DNA from: UBA2093 sp044340485
Lineage (GTDB): Bacteria; Actinomycetota; Acidimicrobiia; Acidimicrobiales; Ilumatobacteraceae
Direction: 5' to 3'
Length of the DNA stretch: 64,000 nucleotides
Assembly: GCA_044340485.1 (NCBI GenBank)
Contig: JBIITN010000003.1
Coordinates: forward strand, 1 to 64,000
Shown: one piece after another, positions 1-8,453 of the stretch
Layout of the letters: every line of letters begins with the position of its first letter
How positions within the stretch are numbered: position 1 is the first letter of the stretch
Translations under genes and position numbers: made by a program
The notes under the pieces: model-generated
Database searches by the model: none
Seen by the model: only the letters and a program-made list of their open reading frames with translations
What the model was told of the DNA's origin: nothing

Positions 1-1297
1 CCATGCTCATTGCTTGTTCTTGCGACAGACCACGGCTCATCAAATAAAAGAGCTGCTCATCAGCAATCTTTGACACGGTTGCTTCGTGACCAATCTCTGC
101 GTCGCGCTCGCCCACTTCGATGTACGGAAATGTGCGACTCTCGCTGTGTTCATCAAGAATCAACGCGTCACATTGCACGTGACTCTTACATCCGTAGGCA
201 CCTTCATCGACTCGTACCAGTCCGCGATACGTGGTGATACCACCGTCTTTGCTGATTGATTTCGAGACAATTTTTGAACTGGTTTCAGGCGCTGCGTGCA
301 CCATCTTTGCGCCAGCATCTTGATGCTGACCTGCTCCTGCGTACGCAACTGACAACACTTCGCCAGTTGCCTTCGGGCCAACTAAGTACACGCTTGGATA
401 CTTCATGGTCAACTTCGATCCGATGTTGCCATCGATCCATTCCATGTGTCCCTCGGCTTCAACACGCGCGCGCTTGGTGACCAAGTTGTAGACGTTTGGT
501 GACCAGTTCTGAATGGTGGTGTATGTGACGTGAGCAGATGGCTTCACCACAATTTCCACCACAGCACTATGCAAAGAATCACTGGTGTACACAGGTGCCG
601 AACAACCTTCGATGTAGTGCACTTTTGAGCCTTCGTCAGCGATGATCAAGGTGCGCTCGAATTGTCCAGCGTTTTCAGAGTTAATGCGGAAATACGCTTG
701 CAACGGCATGTCACACTCGACACCTGGTGGTATGTAAATGAATGATCCACCCGACCACACAGCGGTGTTTAACGCTGAGAATTTGTTATCACCAGGAGGA
801 ATAACTGTTCCAAAATACTTTTTGACGAGGTCCGGGTACTCGCGCAGCGCAGTGTCCATGTCGCAAAACAAAATTCCTTGTGCTTCAAGATCTTCGCGGT
901 TGCGGTGAAATACCACTTCTGACTCGTATTGAGCGGTAACGCCAGCCAAGTACTTACGTTCTGCTTCAGGAATACCCAACTTCTCGTAAGTGAGTTTCAT
1001 TTGTTCGGGAAGGTCATCCCATTCATCTACCTGGTCGGTCGCAGGCTTTAGGTAGTAATAAATGTCTTGGAAATCAAGATCGGGCATGTTTACCGAGAAC
1101 CAAGGTGCCATCGGCTTTCGATCAAAGGTGTTCAAGCTGCGCAGACGAAGGTCACGCATCCACTTTGGTTCACCCTTCCACCACGAAATCTGGTCGACAA
1201 CGCGGTCACTGAGACCCTTTTCCGGGGTGAATGCGTATTCCACCTCGTCACTCCAGCCCAAGTTGTACTTGCTGAGATCCAAGTCGAAAGATGTCAC
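1..1297 (-). CDS. sufB: Fe-S cluster assembly protein SufB (3' end cut by window edge)
   Basis: Reading the complement from 1297 gives 432 residues of an uninterrupted SufB scaffold that runs off the window at position 1, so roughly the last 30–40 residues of a usual 470-residue protein are missing. SufB is the core of the cytosolic SufBCD complex that builds Fe-S clusters. Recognisable stretches are FIYIPPGVECDMPLQAYFR, GSKVHYIEGCSAP and the C-terminal EHSESRTFPYIEVGE with EIGHEA. The start is a GTG at 1297–1295 preceded by AAAGAGG eight bases upstream; an in-frame ATG at 1336 would add 13 residues without a better ribosome site. It is divergent from ychF across about 190 bp. No SufR-type regulator lies in that gap. 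The identification is secure. Confidence 0.95.
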   Translation of the reverse strand, partial: MTSFDLDLSKYNLGWSDEVEYAFTPEKGLSDRVVDQISWWKGEPKWMRDLRLRSLNTFDRKPMAPWFSVNMPDLDFQDIYYYLKPATDQVDEWDDLPEQMKLTYEKLGIPEAERKYLAGVTAQYESEVVFHRNREDLEAQGILFCDMDTALREYPDLVKKYFGTVIPPGDNKFSALNTAVWSGGSFIYIPPGVECDMPLQAYFRINSENAGQFERTLIIADEGSKVHYIEGCSAPVYTSDSLHSAVVEIVVKPSAHVTYTTIQNWSPNVYNLVTKRARVEAEGHMEWIDGNIGSKLTMKYPSVYLVGPKATGEVLSVAYAGAGQHQDAGAKMVHAAPETSSKIVSKSISKDGGITTYRGLVRVDEGAYGCKSHVQCDALILDEHSESRTFPYIEVGERDAEIGHEATVSKIADEQLFYLMSRGLSQEQAMSM

Positions 1298-1485
1298 GAC
1301 GGTTGCCTCTTTTTGTGTATAGATGCGATGCATCTTGTTGCATTTTCGGCAGATAGCCCCCAAGGGGATTTCCACTACCGCCATAGTAACAATTCGAAAA
1401 CCCAAACACCACAGGCGATTTCTGAATTTGAGCCCCACTCTGGTCACATCGCCTGAGAGCACCGACCGATAGCGTGAGCCGACTT

Positions 1486-2583
1486 ATGGAACGCTTCGGT
1501 CTCGTCGGATTGCCTAACGCAGGAAAATCCTCTTTGTACAACGCACTCACGGGCGGAGGCGCGCTTGCTGCTCCATACGCGTTCGCCACCAAGGATCCAA
1601 ACATCGGGGTCGCCAAGGTTCCTGACTCCCGCCTTGATGCGCTTGCCGAAATGTCACACTCAAAAAATGTGGTTCACGCATCTGTGCAGGTGGTTGACAT
1701 CGGTGGCCTCGTGGAAGGTGCGAGCAAGGGTGAAGGCTTGGGAAACAAATTCCTCGCAAACATTCGTGAAGTAGACGCCATCGTGTTTGTTTTGCGCGCG
1801 TTCTCAGATCCCGATGTGCCAGGACCAGACGATCCTCTCGAACACTTACGTGTTGTCGAATTAGAACTTGCACTCGCCGACTTGGAAACAGTCGAGTCGC
1901 GATTGCAGAAAGTACAAAAAGCTGCGCGTGTCGATAAAAACGTCGCTGAAGAAGCTGAAATTTTGCAACGTGCATACGATGCATTAAGTGAAGGGTTGCC
2001 GCTGTATCGCGCGGGACTCACTTCCGATGAACGCGACATGCTTGCGCCGCATTTTCTTCTCACCAATCGTCGGGTGCTTGCAGTTGTAAATGTGGGCGAG
2101 AATGAACTAGATAAAATTCCTGCAATGGAAGACCGAGTACGAAGCGAACTTGCTCCCCCGGGCTCTCCTCAAGAACACGATGTTGAAGTGTTGGGGATGA
2201 GTGTCCAAATAGAGGCAGAAGCTGCACAACTACCTGATGAAGACCGCGCCGAGATGTTAGAAGCGCTCGGGTTGGGCGAAGGTGCTCTCACCAAGATGGT
2301 GCGCTCTGCCTATCACCTCCTCGGTCTGCGTACGTATTTCACCACCGGCGACAAAGAGACACGTGCGTGGACATTTCACGCGGGCGACAAGGCACCGGTG
2401 TGTGCAGGAAAGATTCACTCAGACATCCAGCGCGGGTTCATTCGCGCCGAGGTCATCCACTGGGATGAGTTGCTGGAAATTGGGTCGTGGAATAAAGCAA
2501 AAGAATTGGGCAAGATCCGAGCAGAAGGCAAGGAATATGAGTTCGTCGACGGCGACGTCACTGAGTTCCGATTTAACGTATAG
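1486..2583 (+). CDS. ychF: Redox-regulated P-loop ATPase YchF/OLA1
   Basis: An Obg-family P-loop protein of 365 residues that binds ATP rather than GTP and associates with ribosomes. The N-terminus carries the P-loop GLPNAGKSS; the specificity motif is NVGE (NxxE) in place of the GTPase NKxD, which is the family's hallmark. The C-terminal 85 residues form the YchF TGS-like domain (TYFTTGDKETRAWTFHAGD onward). The ATG at 1486 is preferred over an in-frame GTG at 1474 because a TAGCGT box (1470–1475) ends ten bases before it and overlaps the GTG, consistent with a leaderless transcript. It is divergent from sufB and is followed after 42 bp by a DUF192 gene. Confidence 0.93.
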   Translation: MERFGLVGLPNAGKSSLYNALTGGGALAAPYAFATKDPNIGVAKVPDSRLDALAEMSHSKNVVHASVQVVDIGGLVEGASKGEGLGNKFLANIREVDAIVFVLRAFSDPDVPGPDDPLEHLRVVELELALADLETVESRLQKVQKAARVDKNVAEEAEILQRAYDALSEGLPLYRAGLTSDERDMLAPHFLLTNRRVLAVVNVGENELDKIPAMEDRVRSELAPPGSPQEHDVEVLGMSVQIEAEAAQLPDEDRAEMLEALGLGEGALTKMVRSAYHLLGLRTYFTTGDKETRAWTFHAGDKAPVCAGKIHSDIQRGFIRAEVIHWDELLEIGSWNKAKELGKIRAEGKEYEFVDGDVTEFRFNV

Positions 2584-2625
2584 ATAGTCTCGCCCACCCG
2601 ATCTCTGTATCCGGTTACACATTCC

Positions 2626-2994
2626 ATGCACATGAACACCTCTTCAGATCCCGCGCCAATTTGGCTAGTGAGCAATGGTCACGTGCTGTGCTCGGCTCAA
2701 CTTGCATCACGACGCAAACACAAACGCAAAGGATTGCGTGGGACTGACGACTCTCACGAACCCATCGTCATTGAGAAATGTCGATGGATCCACAGCATTG
2801 GCATGTCATACTCGCTTGATGTTGCATTCCTTGATGCAAATAACAGTGTTATTGCAATACATCGTGTTGCGCCGTGGCGTATCGATCGCCCCGTAAAAGA
2901 CGCAGTACGCATTATTGAAGCTCAGGCAGGATCTTTCGAACGATGGCCACTTCGCACCGGAGATATTGTGGAAGTGCGACGTGTCTCTCAATAA
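2626..2994 (+). CDS. DUF192 family protein
   Basis: A 122-residue protein whose centre, CRWIHSIGMSYSLDVAFLD, is the DUF192 signature. The family is widespread and small; its biochemical role is unknown and no signal peptide is present here, whereas many DUF192 proteins are exported. The N-terminal 40 residues are basic (ASRRKHKRKG). The last codons overlap the start of rsmI by 14 nt, suggesting co-translation. Two ATG codons, at 2626 and 2632, are equally possible starts; no clear ribosome site or TANNNT box was found for either. Identification of the family is firm; function is not inferred. Confidence 0.82.
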   Translation: MHMNTSSDPAPIWLVSNGHVLCSAQLASRRKHKRKGLRGTDDSHEPIVIEKCRWIHSIGMSYSLDVAFLDANNSVIAIHRVAPWRIDRPVKDAVRIIEAQAGSFERWPLRTGDIVEVRRVSQ

Positions 2995-3841
2995 TGATCG
3001 CACCGCACCCGGTTTGTGGTTAGTCGCAACACCTATCGGCAACCTTGGTGACATCACGACTCGCGCAACTGATGTCTTGCGTGCCGCTTCAATCATTTGC
3101 TGTGAAGACACTCGGCGTACGGGTCGTTTGTTAACACTTCTTGGCATCGATCGCGCACAGTCACACACTCGACTTCTCATCACAAACGAACACACCGAGT
3201 ATGACGTGGTTCCAGATGTGCTTGAGGCACTGAGTCAAAATGAAGTTGTCGCCATTGTCACTGATGCAGGAACTCCAGGGATCAGCGATCCGGGAGCGTT
3301 ACTAGTGCGGGCTGCAATTGATAACGATTTTCCAGTCTGGTCTGCCCCGGGTGCAACGGCGTTTGTATCAGCGGTGATTGTCAGTGGACTCCCCACGTCG
3401 CGGATCGCGTTTGACGGGTTTCTTCCACGTAGCGGGTCTGAACGCGCCCAACATCTTTCCCAGATTGCCAACGACACACGCACAGTGGTGCTCTACGAGG
3501 CGCCTCATCGGCTCGTACGCACAATTGACGATCTCATTACAACGTGTGGAAGCGATCGTTGCATTTCTTTGTCCCGCGAAATCACCAAGATGCACGAAGA
3601 AACGTGGCGCGGCACACTGAGTGAAGCAAAAGGCATGCTCGCAGTACAAGAACCACGTGGTGAATACGTCATTGTGATCGCACCATTTGAAGAATCATTT
3701 ACCGACATTTCTGATGATCACATTGCAGAAGCAATTAAAGAATCGATCGCTCGGGGCAAAAGTAAAAAATCGGCAGTCGATGAAGTGTCACAACAACTAG
3801 GAATTGCACGTAATCGCGTATATCGAATTTCGTTGCAGTAA
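2981..3841 (+). CDS. rsmI: 16S rRNA (cytidine1402-2'-O)-methyltransferase RsmI
   Basis: A SAM-dependent methylase of the tetrapyrrole-methylase fold that 2'-O-methylates C1402 in the decoding centre of 16S rRNA. The diagnostic N-terminus LWLVATPIGNLGDITTRA and the CEDTRRTGRLL and SDAGTPGISDPG-type (here TDAGTPGISDPG) motifs are all present, and the 286-residue length is normal. The frame is open back to 2915, but GTG 2981 puts the conserved ATPIGNLGD motif about 20 residues in, as in relatives, and overlaps the DUF192 stop. The C-terminal 50 residues are the usual helical tail (KESIARGKSKKSAVDEVSQ). In Mycobacterium this gene is also near metG, tatD and ksgA, so the synteny agrees. Confidence 0.93.
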   Translation: MSLNNDRTAPGLWLVATPIGNLGDITTRATDVLRAASIICCEDTRRTGRLLTLLGIDRAQSHTRLLITNEHTEYDVVPDVLEALSQNEVVAIVTDAGTPGISDPGALLVRAAIDNDFPVWSAPGATAFVSAVIVSGLPTSRIAFDGFLPRSGSERAQHLSQIANDTRTVVLYEAPHRLVRTIDDLITTCGSDRCISLSREITKMHEETWRGTLSEAKGMLAVQEPRGEYVIVIAPFEESFTDISDDHIAEAIKESIARGKSKKSAVDEVSQQLGIARNRVYRISLQ

Positions 3842-3853
3842 AAACTGTTTCGT

Positions 3854-3883
3854 AATGTGAATAATATTCCAGTTATTCACATT
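3854..3883. terminator. Inverted repeat between convergent rsmI and thioesterase genes
   Basis: Perfect 11-bp arms (AATGTGAATAA and its complement TTATTCACATT) flank an 8-nt loop. It begins 13 bp after the rsmI stop and overlaps the last codons of the opposing gene. It is AT-rich with no T tract, so it may be a weak bidirectional terminator or a protein-binding palindrome. Confidence 0.45.
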
Positions 3884-4671
3884 CGTGGTTGAAGTGCAAT
3901 CTGTCGACTTGTTGCTACACAGACACCGCCCGAATCCCACATCACACCGTCTTCTTCCAACATTCCGGCCTGAATGACGTCGGATGTAAATGAACACAAC
4001 AAGGGTCCTGGTGCTGGTCGGGCAAACACGTGCACGGTGAGCTCCACCGTTGGCACCCAACCAGTTTCTCCGTCGACATTAAAAATGGGGGGCGGCAGTG
4101 AATCAGATGCAAGCAACAACGACACAGTGTCATGTGGTCGGTCATCTGCAAACTTCACCCAGCCCCGCATCGTTCCATTGCCAGACGGAGTACCAATTGC
4201 AAATCCCACATCGTCTGGGTGAAGTCGCACCGGCACCTTGTCCATGATTGCTGGCGCTCCATCACCTGAATCTCGTCGTGGACACTCGTCATATGGCGGC
4301 ATGTCGGGCTGCACACGTTCACGTCGAGGCGCAAGAGGATCTGTATCCACATCTCCGAATGTGCCGATAACGCGCATGATGTCTTTGCCATCACGTTGCA
4401 ATGCAGCTTGAACAGTTGCAAAGCGTCGTCCCTGTTTCACCACCTGCACAGTGGTTGTTGCATCTCCGACAAGACCTGGCGATAAATAGTGCGCGGTGAT
4501 GGTGATTGGGTCACGACGACCAGATTCGGCTTTCATTGCCTCTGCAACTAAGGCGAGCAAATAGCCGCCATTTGCATTACCGACAATGTCCCAGCCACGT
4601 CGTATTGCCGTGTCATAGACGCCATCACCAAGTGGTCGCACGGTTATCGCAGAGTCGAAGTCAAATGGCAT
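3877..4671 (-). CDS. Acyl-CoA thioesterase family protein (TesB-like, double hotdog)
   Basis: A 264-residue protein resembling actinobacterial TesB-type thioesterases, which hydrolyse acyl-CoA. The N-terminal hotdog contains GNANGGYLLALVAEAM followed by the ITAHYLSPGLVGDATTTVQV strand pair; the second hotdog contains DRPHDTVSLLLASDSLPPP and PTVELTVHVFARPAPGPLL. The catalytic residues of the family vary and were not assigned here. The ATG at 4671 follows a TACAGT box (4679–4684, complement) by seven bases, a leaderless arrangement. It is divergent from metG, with a 13-bp direct repeat in the shared promoter region. Substrate chain length cannot be told from sequence. Confidence 0.8.
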   Translation of the reverse strand: MPFDFDSAITVRPLGDGVYDTAIRRGWDIVGNANGGYLLALVAEAMKAESGRRDPITITAHYLSPGLVGDATTTVQVVKQGRRFATVQAALQRDGKDIMRVIGTFGDVDTDPLAPRRERVQPDMPPYDECPRRDSGDGAPAIMDKVPVRLHPDDVGFAIGTPSGNGTMRGWVKFADDRPHDTVSLLLASDSLPPPIFNVDGETGWVPTVELTVHVFARPAPGPLLCSFTSDVIQAGMLEEDGVMWDSGGVCVATSRQIALQPRM

Positions 4672-4704
4672 TCGAAATACTGTACGAACTAGCCCTTCTC
4701 CACT

Positions 4705-4736
4705 TGTTACTCAAATAGCCGCGTGTTACTCAAATA
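4705..4736. repeat. 13-bp direct repeat in the thioesterase/metG divergent promoter
   Basis: TGTTACTCAAATA occurs at 4705–4717 and again at 4724–4736, a 19-bp period, just upstream of the thioesterase TACAGT box and about 70 bp upstream of metG. Two exact copies on the same face (nearly two helical turns) suggest a tandem regulator site. Confidence 0.5.
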
Positions 4737-4794
4737 CATGGCTGCTACAAACACAGTGCCCACATTCAAACGCCGTGGAACCAGCAATACCGCC

Positions 4795-4800
4795 TAGCCT
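4795..4800 (+). promoter_or_regulatory. Putative -10 box of leaderless metG
   Basis: TAGCCT ends seven bases before the GTG start of metG at 4808. It supports that start over upstream in-frame codons at 4775. Confidence 0.5.
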
Positions 4801-4807
4801 GTACCAA

Positions 4808-6316
4808 GTGAGCCGGTATTACCTGACGACACCCATTTATTACGTCAATGCACGCCCCCATCTCGGCCACGCATACACCACGATTGTCGCAGACACGCTT
4901 GCGCGCTGGCATCGCCTCCTCGGTGATGATGTGCACTTTCTTACCGGAACCGACGAACACGGTCTCAAGATTCAACAAGCCGCTGACGCTGAAGGCGTCG
5001 ACCCGCAGGCCTTTGCCGACCATATCGCACCGCTTTTTTCTGATGCGTGGACAAAATTAAACATCAGCAACGACGACTTCATTCGCACCACCGAAACTCG
5101 CCACAAGGTAGGCGTACAGAAATTGCTCCAGGCCTGTTACGACGCCGGCGACATCGAACTCGATACATACAGCGGTCTGTATTGCGTGGCGTGCGAGGCC
5201 TACTACGTCGAAGACGATCTCGACGGCGACAACTGCCCCATTCACAAAAAGCCCGTCGAACACGTACAAGAGGAGAACTACTTTTTTCGTTTGTCACGCT
5301 TTGAAGACCGGTTGTTGAAGTGGTACTCAGATCATCCGAATGCGATCGTTCCCGACCATCGCACCAATGAAGTATTGGGTTTTATCAAACAGGGACTGCA
5401 TGATTTTTCGGTCAGTCGTAAAACATTGAAATGGGGAATTCCTCTTCCCTTTGATGAATCCCATGTTGCGTATGTCTGGTTTGATGCATTGGCTAACTAC
5501 ATCACCGCGATTGGATACGGCACTGACGACGACAACTTTGCGCAATGGTGGCCGGTGAATCACCACCTCATTGGTAAAGACATCATTCGTTTTCACTGTG
5601 TGTATTGGCCAGCAATGCTGATGTCAGCAGGTCTTGAACCGCCACAGGGCTGGGCAGTTGGCGGATGGCTCCTTGTTGGCGGGGAGAAAATGAGCAAATC
5701 AACGGGCAACGTTGTGAATCCATTAGATCTTGTTGATGAATTTGGTGTTGATGGTTTTCGTTACTACGTGTTATCCGACACCACGTACGGAAGTGACGGC
5801 GACTTCACATACGAGGGCCTTGTTGCGCGTTACAACTCTGATCTTGCGAACAACTTGGGCAACCTCGCTGCCCGCGTTGCAACGGTGGTCACAAAAAAAT
5901 GTGGTGGTCTTGGTACCGCTCCAAATGTAAACAGTGAATTAGCCACACACGCAAAAGAAGCAGTGAAAGAAACCATCAAACAGTGGGAACATGTCGCACC
6001 AAGTCGCGCGCTAGAGGCAACGTGGTCACTCATTCGCGCAACGAATGCGTACTTGGAAACACATGAGCCCTGGAAGGCAGAACCTGGCGAACACGTCGAC
6101 TCAGTGATGGGTGATGCGCTTGAAGCTCTTCGTATTGTCACATTGCTGGCATACCCCGCCATGCCCGACACCGCTCGTGAGATTTGGCGTCGCATTGGTA
6201 TGACATCGTCAATCGAGAACCAACGAATTCCTCGCGATGTTGAATGGGGCCAGTATCTACCCGGCTCGCCCGTGGAAAAAGGCGACCCGCTCTTTCCACG
6301 TCGTAGCGCCACATAA
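4808..6316 (+). CDS. metG: Methionyl-tRNA synthetase
   Basis: Class I aminoacyl-tRNA synthetase charging tRNA-Met with methionine. The 502-residue chain has the HIGH-type motif HLGH at residues 18–21, a zinc-knuckle insert (CVAC…CPIH, about residues 125–145) and KMSKS at 294–298, then the helical anticodon-binding domain. It lacks the C-terminal tRNA-binding EMAP-like domain of longer MetG enzymes, a common actinobacterial form. GTG 4808 is taken as start because the conserved YYLTTPIYYVN begins three codons later and a TAGCCT box precedes it; the frame is open to 4775. It is followed after 13 bp by tatD, matching the Mycobacterium neighbourhood. Confidence 0.95.
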   Translation: MSRYYLTTPIYYVNARPHLGHAYTTIVADTLARWHRLLGDDVHFLTGTDEHGLKIQQAADAEGVDPQAFADHIAPLFSDAWTKLNISNDDFIRTTETRHKVGVQKLLQACYDAGDIELDTYSGLYCVACEAYYVEDDLDGDNCPIHKKPVEHVQEENYFFRLSRFEDRLLKWYSDHPNAIVPDHRTNEVLGFIKQGLHDFSVSRKTLKWGIPLPFDESHVAYVWFDALANYITAIGYGTDDDNFAQWWPVNHHLIGKDIIRFHCVYWPAMLMSAGLEPPQGWAVGGWLLVGGEKMSKSTGNVVNPLDLVDEFGVDGFRYYVLSDTTYGSDGDFTYEGLVARYNSDLANNLGNLAARVATVVTKKCGGLGTAPNVNSELATHAKEAVKETIKQWEHVAPSRALEATWSLIRATNAYLETHEPWKAEPGEHVDSVMGDALEALRIVTLLAYPAMPDTAREIWRRIGMTSSIENQRIPRDVEWGQYLPGSPVEKGDPLFPRRSAT

Positions 6317-6329
6317 AATCATTAGCGCC

Positions 6330-7103
6330 ATGTCACTAAACAACATTCGATGGATCGATACTCACGCGCACATTCACGACGAAAAGATGGCGAAACCCCC
6401 AGCGGATTCGCTGCAATCTGCCCGCGATCACGGGGTGGAAGCATTCGTTGTCATTGGAACTGATGCTGCGACGAGCACAGCAGCCATCAACGTTGCATCA
6501 ACCAATGATGACGTGTGGGCCACAGTTGGCCTACATCCTCATGATGCAATCAATGGTGTTGAATCCATCATCTCGCTTATCGACTCTCCACGTGTCGTCG
6601 CGATTGGCGAATGCGGTCTTGACTATTACTACGAGCACTCGCCACGTGATATACAGCGGCGAGCATTTGAAGAACAGATAGCACTTGCCAAACAGCACGA
6701 CCTCACTCTCGTTGTTCACACTCGCGATGCATGGAATGACACCATCGACGTTTTTGATTCTGTGGGAATGCCCGAGAACACCATCATCCACTGCTTCACT
6801 GGTGGCCCCAACGAAGCGCGTGAATGTCTTGATCGCGGTGCGTATCTGTCATTCAGTGGCATCGTCACATTCAAAAATGCTGTCGACGTTCAAGAAGCCG
6901 CAAAGCTGTGCCCCCTCGATCGACTGCTCGTTGAAACCGACAGCCCATTTCTTGCACCTGTGCCACATCGAGGCAGACCAAATGAGCCAGCGCATGTTGT
7001 CATCGTCGGAACTGCCATTGCAGATCTCAAAGGAGTTGCTGTCCCAGATGTAGCAGCTGCAACAACAGCGAATGCTCGGCGGGCATTCCCTCGTTTAGGT
7101 TGA
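6330..7103 (+). CDS. tatD: TatD family metal-dependent hydrolase/DNase
   Basis: A 257-residue TIM-barrel metallohydrolase of the TatD family (3'-5' exonuclease activity in studied members). Metal ligands are visible as THAHIHD near the N-terminus, GECGLDYYY, VVHTRDAW, HCFTGG and the C-terminal ETDSPFLAPVPHRGRPNEP. The frame stays open upstream into metG; ATG 6330 is chosen because it starts nine codons before the conserved DTHAH motif. It is in line with metG (13 bp) and with the small secreted gene that follows (4 bp), so all are probably co-transcribed. Confidence 0.92.
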   Translation: MSLNNIRWIDTHAHIHDEKMAKPPADSLQSARDHGVEAFVVIGTDAATSTAAINVASTNDDVWATVGLHPHDAINGVESIISLIDSPRVVAIGECGLDYYYEHSPRDIQRRAFEEQIALAKQHDLTLVVHTRDAWNDTIDVFDSVGMPENTIIHCFTGGPNEARECLDRGAYLSFSGIVTFKNAVDVQEAAKLCPLDRLLVETDSPFLAPVPHRGRPNEPAHVVIVGTAIADLKGVAVPDVAAATTANARRAFPRLG

Positions 7104-7107
7104 AGCA

Positions 7108-7623
7108 ATGAACCTCTCGCGCATCGACCGCAACAGGATCACGGCCGTCACCATTGTGACGATCGTTGCGGTTCCCTTGCTATGGATTGCAAGTGCGGGT
7201 TCACAATCAGGCACCGAGACCACGGTCGATACGGCAGCGGTAGTCACTACGACAACTCTCGAACTGGGGCTTGCAACAGATATCACAGCTGATTCTCCTG
7301 TGAATCTCGACGGGCCGAGCATTGAAAGTCCGACAGGAACCGGACAAATCGCATACCCCGCCGACAACAATGGTCAAATGCGTCGTGGTATCGCCACCTA
7401 TAAACGTTTTCCCGATGTAGTGAAAACTGGATGTGCAACAAACTTGGCGCCTCTCGGTGCAATTATCACCGTACGCAATCTCAACAATGGACGAAAAGTT
7501 GAATGCACAAACTTAAATATCGGATACGTGCCCCCAAATGTCGATCTTGTGCTACACACAGAGCTGTTTGAAGATGTCGCTGAGTTGAAAGAAGCCCCAC
7601 TACCTGTCGAGTTGACCTGGTGA
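7108..7623 (+). CDS. Exported protein with RlpA/3D-like double-psi beta-barrel
   Basis: A 171-residue protein with a basic N-terminus and one hydrophobic segment (about residues 11–30, ITAVTIVTIVAVPLLWIASA), a Thr-rich linker, and a C-terminal domain from about residue 90. That domain has the double-psi barrel pattern: GIATYKRFP, then NLAPLGAIITVRNLNNGRKVECTN and a final DLVLHTELFEDVAEL. Barrels of this kind (RlpA, the 3D domain of YabE/RpfB relatives) act on or bind peptidoglycan. The expected second Asp of a lytic 3D barrel is not obvious, so catalysis is uncertain. The gene occupies the tatD–ksgA slot where other actinobacteria carry rpfB. Its stop overlaps the rsmA GTG. Domain call is by pattern, without a profile search. 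Confidence 0.7.
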   Translation: MNLSRIDRNRITAVTIVTIVAVPLLWIASAGSQSGTETTVDTAAVVTTTTLELGLATDITADSPVNLDGPSIESPTGTGQIAYPADNNGQMRRGIATYKRFPDVVKTGCATNLAPLGAIITVRNLNNGRKVECTNLNIGYVPPNVDLVLHTELFEDVAELKEAPLPVELTW

Positions 7624-8453
7624 CGCTTTCGCGAACACATGCATTAGCCCAAATGGGCGCTTCGGGGCTCACACCAAAGAGATCCCTTGGTCAGAATTTC
7701 GTTGTCGACCCAAACACTGTTCGGCGCATTGCACGTATCGCAGGAGTTGGCCCAGGAGACAGTGTCATTGAGATTGGTGCAGGTCTTGGCTCATTAACGC
7801 GCGCACTAGCTGAAACCGGTGCGCGCATTATCGCTATTGAAGTAGACGACAGCATTATTCCGTTACTAAATGAAAACATTTCAGAGTGTGAGAACGTCAC
7901 TGTTATTCACGCGGATGCAATGACAGTGAACTGGAATGAACTACTCCAAAGTCACGGTGACCCAAACACCAAGTGGCATCTCGTTGCCAATCTTCCGTAC
8001 AACGTTGCAACGCCATTAGTCGCCGACATTTTGGATGATGTTCCCGCCATCTCTCACATGCTTGTAATGGTGCAAAAAGAAGTTGGCGAACGCATGGCTG
8101 CATCGCCATCAACATCTGCCTACGGCGCTGTCAGTGTCAAGATCGCATTTTGGGGTGTAGCCACAATTGAAGGCGTCGTTCCACCCACAGTCTTTATGCC
8201 TCGACCAAATGTCGATTCAGCACTTGTGTCAATCACGCGCCACGCAGAATCACTTGCAACTGACGTGGTGCCAAACGACCTATTTCGTCTCGTGCAAGCG
8301 GGGTTTGGCAAGCGCCGCAAAATGTTGCGCAGCTCTCTCAAAGGTGCTGTGACACCTGAACAATTCGAGCGCGCAAATATTCAACCAACTGCACGAGCAG
8401 AAGAATTAGATGTTCATGCTTGGATTCGACTGACGCGCGAGGTTCACCAGTGA
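7620..8453 (+). CDS. rsmA: 16S rRNA (adenine1518/1519-N6) dimethyltransferase RsmA/KsgA
   Basis: SAM-dependent enzyme that dimethylates A1518 and A1519 in helix 45 of 16S rRNA. Motifs in order: KRSLGQNFVVDP, the SAM-binding VIEIGAGLGSLTRALAE, EVDDSI, HADAM, the catalytic NLPYN (VANLPYNVATPL) and MPRPNVDSALV. Length of 277 residues is typical. The start GTG overlaps the TGA of the preceding gene (GTGA), and its TGA overlaps the ATG of ispE, so translation of the three genes is probably coupled. Confidence 0.95.
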   Translation: MTLSRTHALAQMGASGLTPKRSLGQNFVVDPNTVRRIARIAGVGPGDSVIEIGAGLGSLTRALAETGARIIAIEVDDSIIPLLNENISECENVTVIHADAMTVNWNELLQSHGDPNTKWHLVANLPYNVATPLVADILDDVPAISHMLVMVQKEVGERMAASPSTSAYGAVSVKIAFWGVATIEGVVPPTVFMPRPNVDSALVSITRHAESLATDVVPNDLFRLVQAGFGKRRKMLRSSLKGAVTPEQFERANIQPTARAEELDVHAWIRLTREVHQ

